Source: Pithys albifrons albifrons
Lineage: Eukaryota; Chordata; Aves; Passeriformes; Thamnophilidae
Length of the DNA stretch: 64,000 bases
Reading direction: 5' to 3'
NCBI RefSeq assembly: GCF_047495875.1
Contig: NC_092466.1
Coordinates: 10,970,561 to 11,034,560 of the forward strand
The notes beneath the pieces were generated by a model. The model had not been told where the DNA came from, ran no database searches, and saw nothing but the letters and a program-made list of their open reading frames with translations. The translations under genes and the position numbers were made by a program. Shown in pieces: positions 51,998 to 63,690 of this stretch (positions are counted from its first letter, which is position 1; each line of letters starts with the position of its first letter).

Positions 51998-54900
51998 GCG
52001 CCATGACCAGTAAAAAGACATACAAACCCTAATCCTAACACAAAAGAGAAGCCTAACCCTAACCCTAACGCTAACCCTAACCCTAACCCTAATTCTAAGC
52101 GTAACTCTAAGCGTAACCCTAACCTAAAAGTCGAGAGTGGAGAGAGGAGGCGGTGTGGCAGAACAGAGAGAACTAGGCCAGACCTTTGTGGGCTGGCACC
52201 TTTCCTCTTTCGATTCCTTTTCCAAGAGGGATCTTGGTCCGCCTTCAATTCTTGGCTGAAAAATGGCAATTTCCCACCCCACTGGTGCCAAGGAGGGACT
52301 GAGCTTTGTGCCAAGAAAAAAGGTGGCAGCCTTGGGTTCTCAGGCGCTAATGATGCTGCGCCATGACCAGTTAAAATAAACCCACACCCTAATCCTAACA
52401 CAAAAGAGAAGCCTAAACCTAACCCTAACGCTAACCCTAACCCTAACCCTAATTCTAAGCGTAACTCGAAGCGTGACCCTAACCCAGGAGTCGAGAGTGG
52501 AGAGAGGAGGGGGTGTGGCGGAACAGAGAGAACTAGGCCAGCCCTTTGTGGGCTGGCACCTTTCCTCTTTCGATTCCTTTTCCAAGAGGGATCTTGGTCC
52601 GCCTTCAATTCTTGGCTGAAAAATGGCAATTTCCCACCCCACTGGTGCCAAGAAAAAAGGTGGCAGCCTTGGGTTCTCAGGCGCTAATGATGCTGCGCCA
52701 TGACCAGTAAAAAGACACGCAAACCCTAATCCTAACACAAAAGAGAAGCCTAACCCTAACCCTAACGCTAACCCTAACCCTAACCCTAATTCTAAGCGTA
52801 ACTCTAAGCGTAACCCTAACCCAGGAGTCGAGAGTGGAGAGAGGAGGGGGTGTGGCGGAACAAAGAGAACTAGGCCAGCCCTTTGTGGGCTGGCACCTTT
52901 CCTCTTTCGATTCCTTTTCCAAGAGGGATCTTGGTCCGCCTTCAATTCTTGGCTGAAAAATGGCAATTTCCCACCCCACTGGTGCCAAGGAGGGACTGAG
53001 CTTTGTGCCAAGAAAAAAGGTGGCAGCCTTGGGCTCTCAGGCGCTAATGATGCTGCGCCATGACCAGTAAAAAGGCACGCAAACCCTGAGCCTAACAAAA
53101 AAGAGAAGCCTAACCCTAACCCTAACGCTAACCCTAACCCTAACCCTAATTCTAAGCGTAACCCTAGGCGTAACCCTAACCCAGGAGTCGAGAGTGGAGA
53201 GAGGAGGCGGTGTGGCGGAACAGAGAGAACTAGGCCAGCCCTTTGTGGGCTGGCACCTTTCCTCTTTCGATTCCTTTTCCAAGAGGGATCTTGGTCCGCC
53301 TTCAATTCTTGGCTGAAAAATGGCAATTTCCCACCCCACTTGTGCCAAGGAGGGACTGAGCTTTGTGCCAAGAAAAAAGGTGGCAGCCTTGGGCTCTCAG
53401 GCGCTAATGATGCTGCGCCATGACCAGTTAAAATAAACCCAAACCCTAATCCTAACACAAAAGAGAAGCCTAACCCTAACCCTAAAGCTAACCCTAACCC
53501 TAACCCTAATTCTAAGCGTAACTCTAAGCGTAACCCTAACCCAAAAGTCAAGAGTGGAGAGAGGAGGGGGTGTGGCGGAACAGAGAGAACTAGGCCAGCC
53601 CTTTGTGGGCTGGCACCTTTCCTCTTTCGATTCCTTTTCCAAGAGGGATCTTGGTCCGCCTTCAATTCTTGGCTGAAAAATGGAAATTTCCCACCCCACT
53701 GGTGCCAAGGAGGGACTGAGCTTTGTGCCAAGAAAAAAGGTGGCAGCCTTGGGCTCTCAGGCGCTAATGATGCTGCGCCATGACCAGTAAAAAGACATGC
53801 AAACCCTAATCCTAACACAAAAGAGAAGCCTAACCCTAACCCTAACGCTAACCCTAACCCTAACCCTAATTCTAAGCGTAACCCTAGGCGTAACCCTAAC
53901 CCAGGAGTCGAGAGTGGAGAGAGGAGGGGCTCTGGCAGAATAGAGAGAAGTAGGCCAGCGCTTTGTGGGCTGGCACCTTTCCTCTTTCGATTCCTTTTCC
54001 AAGAGGGATCTTGGTCCGCCTTCAATTCTTGGCTGAAAAATGGCAATTTCCCACCCCACTGGTGCCAAGGAGGGACTGAGTTTTGTGCCAAGAAAAAAGG
54101 TGGCAGCCTTGGGTTCTCAGGCGCTAATGATGCTGCGCCATGACCAGTTAAAATAAACCCAAACCCTAATCCTAACACAAAAGAGAAGCCTAACCCTAAC
54201 CCTAACGCTAACCCTAACCCTAACCCTAATTCTAAGCGTAACTCTAAGCGTAACCCTAACCTAAAAGTCGAGAGTGGAGAGAGGAGGCGGTGTGGCAGAA
54301 CAGAGAGAACTAGGCCAGCCCTTTGTGGGCTGGCACCTTTCCTCTTTCGATTCCTTTTCCAAGAGGGATCTTGGTCCGCCTTCAATTCTTGGCTGAAAAA
54401 TGGCAATTTCCCACCCCACTGGTGCCAAGAAAAAAGGTGGCAGCCTTGGGTTCTCAGGCGCTAATGATGCTGCGCCATGACCAGTAAAAAGACATGCAAA
54501 CCCTGAGCCTAACACAAAAGAGAAGCCTAACCCTAACCCTAACGCTAACCCTAACCCTAACCCTAATTCTAGGCGTAACTAGAAGCGTAACCCTAACCCA
54601 GGAGTCGAGAGTGGAGAGAGGAGGCGGTGTGGCGGAACAGAGAGAACTAGGCCAGCCCTTTGTGGGCTGGCACCTTTCCTCTTTCGATTCCTTTTCCAAG
54701 AGGGATCTTGGTCCGCCTTCAATTCTTGGCTGAAAAATGGCAATTTCCCACCCCACTTGTGCCAAGGAGGGACTGAGCTTTGTGCCAAGAAAAAAGGTGG
54801 CAGCCTTGGGCTCTCAGGCGCTAATGATGCTGCGCCATGACCAGTTAAAATAAACCCAAACCCTGAGCCTAACACAAAAGAGAAGCCTAACCCTAACCCT

Positions 54901-56878
54901 AACGCTAACCCTAACCCTAACCCTAATTCTAAGCGTAATTCTAAGCGTAACCCTAACCTAAAAGTCGAGAGTGGAGAGAGGAGGCGGTGTGGCGGAACAG
55001 AGAGAACTAGGCCAGCCCTTTGTGGGCTGGCACCTTTCCTCTTTCAATTCCTTTTCCAAGAGGGATCTTGGTCCGCCTTCAATTCTTGGCTGAAAAATGG
55101 CAATTTCCCACCCCACTGGTGCCAAGGAGGGACTGAGCTTTGTGCCAAGAAAAAAGGTGGCAGCCTTGGGCTCTCAGGCGCTAATGATGCTGCGCCATGA
55201 CCAGTAAAAAGACATACAAACCCTAAGCCTAACACAAAAGAGAAGCCTAACCCTAACCCTAACGCTAACCCTAACCCTAACCCTAATTCTAAGCGTAACA
55301 CTAGGCGTAACCCTAACCCAGGAGTCGAGAGTGGAGAGACGAGGGGCTCTGGCAGAATAGAGAGAAGTAGGCCAGCGCTTTGTGGGCTGGCACCTTTCCT
55401 CTTTCGATTCCTTTTCCAAGAGGGATCTTGGTCCGCCTTCAATTCTTGGCTGAAAAATGGCAATTTCCCACCCCACTGGTGCCAAGGAGGGACTGAGCTT
55501 TGTGCCAAGAAAAAAGGTGGCAGCCTTGGGTTCTCAGGCGCTAATGATGCTGCGCCATGACCAGTTAAAATAAACCCACACCCTAATCCTAACACAAAAG
55601 AGAAGCCTAAACCTAACCCTAACGCTAACCCTAACCCTAACCCTAATTCTAAGCGTAACTCGAAGCGTGACCCTAACCCAGGAGTCGAGAGTGGAGAGAG
55701 GAGGGGGTGTGGCGGAACAGAGAGAACTAGGCCAGCCCTTTGTGGGCTGGCACCTTTCCTCTTTCGATTCCTTTTCCAAGAGGGATCTTGGTCCGCCTTC
55801 AATTCTTGGCTGAAAAATGGCAATTTCCCACCCCACTGGTGCCAAGAAAAAAGGTGGCAGCCTTGGGTTCTCAGGCGCTAATGATGCTGCGCCATGACCA
55901 GTAAAAAGACACGCAAACCCTAATCCTAACACAAAAGAGAAGCCTAACCCTAACCCTAACGCTAACCCTAACCCTAACCCTAATTCTAAGCGTAACTCTA
56001 AGCGTAACCCTAACCCAGGAGTCGAGAGTGGAGAGAGGAGGGGGTGTGGCGGAACAAAGAGAACTAGGCCAGCCCTTTGTGGGCTGGCACCTTTCCTCTT
56101 TCGATTCCTTTTCCAAGAGGGATCTTGGTCCGCCTTCAATTCTTGGCTGAAAAATGGCAATTTCCCACCCCACTGGTGCCAAGGAGGGACTGAGCTTTGT
56201 GCCAAGAAAAAAGGTGGCAGCCTTGGGCTCTCAGGCGCTAATGATGCTGCGCCATGACCAGTAAAAAGGCACGCAAACCCTGAGCCTAACACAAAAGAGA
56301 AGCCTAACCCTAACCCTAACGCTAACCCTAACCCTAACCCTAATTCTAGGCGTAACTCGAAGCGTAACCCTAACCCAGGATTCGAGAGTGGAGAGAGGAG
56401 GCGGTGTGGCGGAACAGAGAGAACTAGGCCAGCCCTTTGTGGGCTGGCACCTTTCCTCTTTCGATTCCTTTTCCAAGAGGGATCTTGGTCCGCCTTCAAT
56501 TCTTGGCTGAAAAATGGCAATTTCCCACCCCACTGGTGCCAAGGAGGGACTGAGCTTTGTGCCAAGAAAAAAGGTGGCAGCCTTGGGCTCTCAGGCGCTA
56601 ATGATGCTGCGCCATGATTAGTAAAAAGGCTCGCAAACCCTGAGCCTAACACAAAAGAGAAGCCTAACCCTAACCCTAAAGCTAACCCTAACCCTAACCC
56701 TAATTCTAAGCGTAACTCTAAGCGTAACCCTAACCCAAAAGTCGAGAGTGGAGAGAGGAGGGGGTGTGGCGGAACAGAGAGAACTAGGCCAGCCCTTTGT
56801 GGGCTGGCACCTTTCCTCTTTCGATTCCTTTTCCAAGAGGGATCTTGGTCCGCCTTCAATTCTTGGCTGAAAAATGGC
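51998..56878. repeat. Higher-order block A, copy 2
   Basis: This is the second copy of the block at 44,920-49,800. The offset equals 20 monomers (7,200 bp minus 122 bp of known indels). Private differences exist, for example CATACAAACC in place of CACGCAAACC just after 51,998 and GATTAGT in place of GACCAGT at 56,615, so the copies have diverged slightly since duplication. Its first half is duplicated again near 61,591. Confidence 0.88.
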
Positions 56879-59800
56879 AATTTCCCACCCCACTGGTGCC
56901 AAGGAGGGACTGAGCTTTGTGCCAAGAAAAAAGGTGGCAGCCTTGGGTTCTCAGGCGCTAATGATGCTGCGCCATGACCAGTTAAAATAAACCCAAACCC
57001 TAATCCTAACACAAAAGAGAAGCCTAACCCTAACCCTAATGCTAACCCTAACCCTAACCCTAATTCTAAGCGTAACTCTAAGCGTAACCCTAACCTAAAA
57101 GTCGAGAGTGGAGAGAGGAGGCGGTATGGCGGAACAGAGAGAACTAGGCCAGCCCTTTGTGGGCTGGCACCTTTCCTCTTTCGATTCCTTTTCCAAGAGG
57201 GATCTTGGTCCGCCTTCAATTCTTGGCTGAAAAATGGCAATTTCTCAACCCACTGGTGCCAAGGAGGGACTGAGCTTTGTGCCAAGAAAAAAGGTGGCAG
57301 CCTTGGGCTCTCAGGCGCTAATGATGCTGCGCCATGACCAGTAAAAAGACATGCAAACCCTAAGCCTAACACAAAAGAGAAGCCTAACCCTAACCCTAAC
57401 GCTAACCCTAACCCTAACCCTAATTCTAAGCGTAACCCTAGGCGTAACCCTAACCCAGGAGTCGAGAGTGGAGAGAGGAGGGGCTCTGGCAGAATAGAGA
57501 GAAGTAGGCCAGCGCTTTGTGGGCTGGCACCTTTCCTCTTTCGATTCCTTTTCCAAGAGGGATCTTGGTCCGCCTTCAATTCTTGGCTGAAAAATGGCAA
57601 TTTCCCACCCCACTGGTGCCAAGGAGGGACTGAGTTTTGTGCCAAGAAAAAAGGTGGCAGCCTTGGGTTCTCAGGCGCTAATGATGCTGCGCCATGACCA
57701 GTTAAAATAAACCCAAACCCTAATCCTAACACAAAAGAGAAGCCTAACCCTAACCCTAACGCTAACCCTAACCCTAACCCTAATTCTAAGCGTAACTCTA
57801 AGCGTAACCCTAACCTAAAAGTCGAGAGTGGAGAGAGGAGGCGGTGTGGCAGAACAGAGAGAACTAGGCCAGCCCTTTGTGGGCTGGCACCTTTCCTCTT
57901 TCGATTCCTTTTCCAAGAGGGATCTTGGTCCGCCTTCAATTCTTGGCTGAAAAATGGCAATTTCCCACCCCACTGGTGCCAAGAAAAAAGGTGGCAGCCT
58001 TGGGTTCTCAGGCGCTAATGATGCTGCGCCATGACCAGTAAAAAGACACGCAAACCCTAATCCTAACACAAAAGAGAAGCCTAACCCTAACCCTAACGCT
58101 AACCCTAACCCTAACCCTAATTCTAAGCGTAACTCTAAGCGTAACCCTAACCCAGGAGTCGAGAGTGGAGAGAGGAGGGGGTGTGGCGGAACAAAGAGAA
58201 CTAGGCCAGCCCTTTGTGGGCTGGCACCTTTCCTCTTTCGATTCCTTTTCCAAGAGGGATCTTGGTCCGCCTTCAATTCTTGGCTGAAAAATGGCAATTT
58301 CCCACCCCACTGGTGCCAAGGAGGGACTGAGCTTTGTGCCAAGAAAAAAGGTGGCAGCCTTGGGCTCTCAGGAGCTAATGATGCTGCGCCATGACCAGTA
58401 AAAAGGCACGCAAACCCTGAGCCTAACACAAAAGAGAAGCCTAACCCTAACCCTAACGCTAACCCTAACCCTAACCCTAATTCTAGGCGTAACTAGAAGC
58501 GTAACCCTAACCCAGGAGTCGAGAGTGGAGAGAGGAGGCGGTGTGGCGGAACAGAGAGAACTAGGCCAGCCCTTTGTGGGCTGGCACCTTTCCTCTTTCG
58601 ATTCCTTTTCCAAGAGGGATCTTGGTCCGCCTTCAATTCTTGGCTGAAAAATGGCAATTTCCCACCCCACTTGTGCCAAGGAGGGACTGAGCTTTGTGCC
58701 AAGAAAAAAGGTGGCAGCCTTGGGCTCTCAGGCGCTAATGATGCTGCGCCATGACCAGTAAAAAGGCTCGCAAACCCTGAGCCTAACACAAAAGAGAAGC
58801 CTAACCCTAACCCTAAAGCTAACCCTAACCCTAACCCTAATTCTAAGCGTAACTCTAAGCGTAACCCTAACCCAAAAGTCGAGAGTGGAGAGAGGAGGGG
58901 GTGTGGCGGAACAGAGAGAACTAGGCCAGCCCTTTGTGGGCTGGCACCTTTCCTCTTTCGATTCCTTTTCCAAGAGGGATCTTGGTCCGCCTTCAATTCT
59001 TGGCTGAAAAATGGCAATTTACCACCCCACTGGTGCCAAGGAGGGACTGAGCTTTGTGCCAAGAAAAAAGGTGGCAGCCTTGGGCTCTCAGGCGCTAATG
59101 ATGCTGCGCCATAACCAGTTAAAATAAACCCACACCCTAATCCTAACACAAAAGAGAAGCCTAACCCTAACCCTAACCCTAACCCTAATTCTAGGCGTAA
59201 CTCTAAGCGTAACCCTAACCCAGGAGTCGAGAGTGGAGAGAGGAGGCGGTGTGGCGGAACAGAGAGAACTAGGCCAGCCCTTTGTGGGCTGGCACTTTTC
59301 CTCTTTCGATTCCTTTTCCAAGAGGGATCTTGGTCCGCCTTCAATTCTTGGCTGAAAAATGGCAATTTCCCACCCCACTGGTGCCAAGGAGGGACTGAGC
59401 TTAGTGCCAAGAAAAAAGGTGGCAGCCTTGGGCTCTCAGGCGCTAATGATGCTGCGCCATGACCAGTTAAAATAAACCCAAACCCTAATCCTAACACAAA
59501 AGAGAAGCCTAACCCTAACCCTAAAGCTAACCCTAACCCTAACCCTAATTCTAAGCGTAACTCTAAGCGTAACCCTAACCCAAAAGTCGAGAGTGGAGAG
59601 AGGAGGGGGTGTGGCGGAACAGAGAGAACTAGGCCAGCCCTTTGTGGGCTGGCACCTTTCCTCTTTCGATTCCTTTTCCAAGAGGGATCTTGGTCCGCCT
59701 TCAATTCTTGGCTGAAAAATGGCAATTTCGCACCCCACTTGTGCCAAGGAGGGACTGAGCTTTGTGCCAAGAAAAAAGGTGGCAGCCTTGGGTTCTCAGG

Positions 59801-60533
59801 CGCTAATGATGCTGCGCCATGACCAGTTAAAATAAACCCAAACCCTAATCCTGACACAAAAGAGAAGCCTAACCCTAACCCTAACGCTAACCCTAACCCT
59901 AACCCTAATTCTAAGCGTAACTTTAAGCGTAACCCTAACCTAAAAGTCGAGAGTGGAGAGAGGAGGCGGTGTGGCAGAACAGAGAGAACTAGGCCAGCCC
60001 TTTGTGGGCTGGCACCTTTCCTCTTTCGATTCCTTTTCCAAGAGGGATCTTGGTCCGCCTTCAATTCTTGGCTGAAAAATGGCAATTTCCCACCCCACTT
60101 GTGCCAAGGAGGGACTGAGCTTTGTGCCAAGAAAAAAGGTGGCAGCCTTGGGCTCTCAGGCGCTAATGATGCTGCGCCATGACCAGTTAAAATAAACCCA
60201 CACCCTAATCCTAACACAAAAGAGAAGCCTAAACCTAACCCTAACGCTAACCCTAACCCTAACCCTAATTCTAAGCGTAACTAGAAGCGTGACCCTAACC
60301 CAGGAGTCGAGAGTGGAGAGAGGAGGGGGTGTGGCGGAACAGAGAGAACTAGGCCAGCCCGTTGTGGGCTGGCACCTTTCCTCTTTCGATTCCTTTTCCA
60401 AGAGGGATCTTGGTCCGCCTTCAATTCTTGGCTGAAAAATGGCAATTTCCCACCCCACTGGTGCCAAGGAGGGACTGAGCTTTGTGCCAAGAAAAAAGGT
60501 GGCAGCCTTGGGCTCTCAGGCGCTAATGATGCT

Positions 60534-63500
60534 GCGCCATGACCAGTAAAAAGGCACGCAAACCCTGAGCCTAACACAAAAGAGAAGCCTAACCCTAACC
60601 CTAACGCTAACCCTAACCCTAACCCTAATTCTAGGCGTAACTAGAAGCGTAACCCTAACCCAGGAGTCGAGAGTGGAGAGAGGAGGCGGTGTGGCGGAAC
60701 AGAGAGAACTAGGCCAGCCCTTTGTGGGCTGGCACCTTTCCTCTTTCGATTCCTTTTCCAAGAGGGATCTTGGTCCGCCTTCAATTCTTGGCTGAAAAAT
60801 GGCAATTTCCCACCCCACTTGTGCCAAGGAGGGACTGAGCTTTGTGCCAAGAAAAAAGGTGGCAGCCTTGGGCTCTCAGGCGCTAATGATGCTGCGCCAT
60901 GACCAGTTAAAATAAACCCAAACCCTGAGCCTAACACAAAAGAGAAGCCTAACCCTAACCCTAAAGCTAACCCTAACCCTAACCCTAATTCTAAGCGTAA
61001 TTCTAAGCGTAACCCTAACCCAAAAGTCGAGAGTGGAGAGAGGAGGGGGTGTGGCGGAACAGAGAGAACTAGGCCAGCCCTTTGTGGGCTGGCACCTTTC
61101 CTCTTTCGATTCCTTTTCCAAGAGGGATCTTGGTCCGCCTTCAATTCTTGGCTGAAAAATGGCAATTTCCCACCCCACTGGTGCCAAGGAGGGACTGAGC
61201 TTTGTGCCAAGAAAAAAGGTGGCAGCCTTGGGTTCTCAGGCGCTAATGATGCTGCGCCATGACCAGTTAAAATAAACCCAAACCCTAATCCTAACACAAA
61301 AGAGAAGCCTAACCCTAACCCTAACGCTAACCCTAACCCTAACCCTAATTCTAAGCGTAACTCTAAGCGTAACCCTAACCTAAAAGTCGAGAGTGGAGAG
61401 AGGAGGCGGTGTGGCAGAACAGAGAGAACTAGGCCAGCCCTTTGTGGGCTGGCACCTTTCCTCTTTCGATTCCTTTTCCAAGAGGGATCTTGGTCCGCCT
61501 TCAATTCTTGGCTGAAAAATGGCAATTTCCCACCCCACTGGTGCCAAGAAAAAAGGTGGCAGCCTTGGGCTCTCAGGCGCTAATGATGCTGCGCCATGAC
61601 CAGTAAAAAGACATACAAACCCTAATCCTAACACAAAAGAGAAGCCTAACCCTAACCCTAACGCTAACCCTAACCCTAACCCTAATTCTAAGCGTAACTC
61701 TAAGCGTAACCCTAACCTAAAAGTCGAGAGTGGAGAGAGGAGGCGGTGTGGCAGAACAGAGAGAACTAGGCCAGACCTTTGTGGGCTGGCACCTTTCCTC
61801 TTTCGATTCCTTTTCCAAGAGGGATCTTGGTCCGCCTTCAATTCTTGGCTGAAAAATGGCAATTTCCCACCCCACTGGTGCCAAGGAGGGACTGAGCTTT
61901 GTGCCAAGAAAAAAGGTGGCAGCCTTGGGTTCTCAGGCGCTAATGATGCTGCGCCATGACCAGTTAAAATAAACCCACACCCTAATCCTAACACAAAAGA
62001 GAAGCCTAAACCTAACCCTAACGCTAACCCTAACCCTAACCCTAATTCTAAGCGTAACTCGAAGCGTGACCCTAACCCAGGAGTCGAGAGTGGAGAGAGG
62101 AGGGGGTGTGGCGGAACAGAGAGAACTAGGCCAGCCCTTTGTGAGCTGGCACCTTTCCTCTTTCGATTCCTTTTCCAAGAGGGATCTTGGTCCGCCTTCA
62201 ATTCTTGGCTGAAAAATGGCAATTTCCCACCCCACTGGTGCCAAGAAAAAAGGTGGCAGCCTTGGGTTCTCAGGCGCTAATGATGCTGCGCCATGACCAG
62301 TAAAAAGACACGCAAACCCTAATCCTAACACAAAAGAGAAGCCTAACCCTAACCCTAACGCTAACCCTAACCCTAACCCTAATTCTAAGCGTAACTCTAA
62401 GCGTAACCCTAACCCAGGAGTCGAGAGTGGAGAGAGGAGGGGGTGTGGCGGAACAAAGAGAACTAGGCCAGCCCTTTGTGGGCTGGCACCTTTCCTCTTT
62501 CGATTCCTTTTCCAAGAGGGATCTTGGTCCGCCTTCAATTCTTGGCTGAAAAATGGCAATTTCCCACCCCACTGGTGCCAAGGAGGGACTGAGCTTTGTG
62601 CCAAGAAAAAAGGTGGCAGCCTTGGGCTCTCAGGCGCTAATGATGCTGCGCCATGACCAGTAAAAAGGCACGCAAACCCTGAGCCTAACAAAAAAGAGAA
62701 GCCTAACCCTAACCCTAACGCTAACCCTAACCCTAACCCTAATTCTAGGCGTAACTAGAAGCGTAACCCTAACCCAGGAGTCGAGAGTGGAGAGAGGAGG
62801 CGGTGTGGCGGAACAGAGAGAACTAGGCCAGCCCTTTGTGGGCTGGCACCTTTCCTCTTTCGATTCCTTTTCCAAGAGGGATCTTGGTCCGCCTTCAATT
62901 CTTGGCTGAAAAATGGCAATTTCCCACCCCACTTGTGCCAAGGAGGGACTGAGCTTTGTGCCAAGAAAAAAGGTGGCAGCCTTGGGCTCTCAGGCGCTAA
63001 TGATGCTGCGCCATGACCAGTTAAAATAAACCCAAACCCTAATCCTAACACAAAGGAGAAGCCTAACCCTAACCCTAAAGCTAACCCTAACCCTAACCCT
63101 AATTCTAAGCGTAACTCTAAGCGTAACCCTAACCCAAAAGTCGAGAGTGGAGAGAGGAGGGGGTGTGGCGGAACAGAGAGAACTAGGCCAGCCCTTTGTG
63201 GGCTGGCACCTTTCCTCTTTCGATTCCTTTTCCAAGAGGGATCTTGGTCCGCCTTCAATTCTTGGCTGAAAAATGGCAATTTCCCACCCCACTGGTGCCA
63301 AGGAGGGACTGAGCTTTGTGCCAAGAAAAAAGGTGGCAGCCTTGGGCTCTCAGGCGCTAATGATGCTGCGCCATGACCAGTAAAAAGACATGCAAACCCT
63401 GAGCCTAACACAAAAGAGAAGCCTAACCCTAACCCTAACGCTAACCCTAACCCTAACCCTAATTCTAAGCGTAACCCTAGGCGTAACCCTAACCCAGGAG

Positions 63501-63690
63501 TCGAGAGTGGAGAGAGGAGGGGCTCTGGCAGAATAGAGAGAAGTAGGCCAGCGCTTTGTGGGCTGGCACCTTTCCTCTTTCGATTCCTTTTCCAAGAGGG
63601 ATCTTGGTCCGCCTTCAATTCTTGGCTGAAAAATGGAAATTTCCCACCCCACTGGTGCCAAGGAGGGACTGAGCTTTGTGCCAAGAAAAA
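60534..63690. repeat. Higher-order block B, copy 2 (first copy at 50,959-54,100)
   Basis: Monomers from 60,534 onward match those from 50,959. The offset is 9,575 bp before, and 9,593 bp after, the 18-bp deletion at about 51,350. Shared rare variants include GTAATTCTAAG (51,400/60,993) and CCAGACCTTT (51,841, 52,179/61,771). The 9,593-bp offset equals 27 monomers less 127 bp of known indels. The match is lost in the last monomer, from 63,728. Confidence 0.85.
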
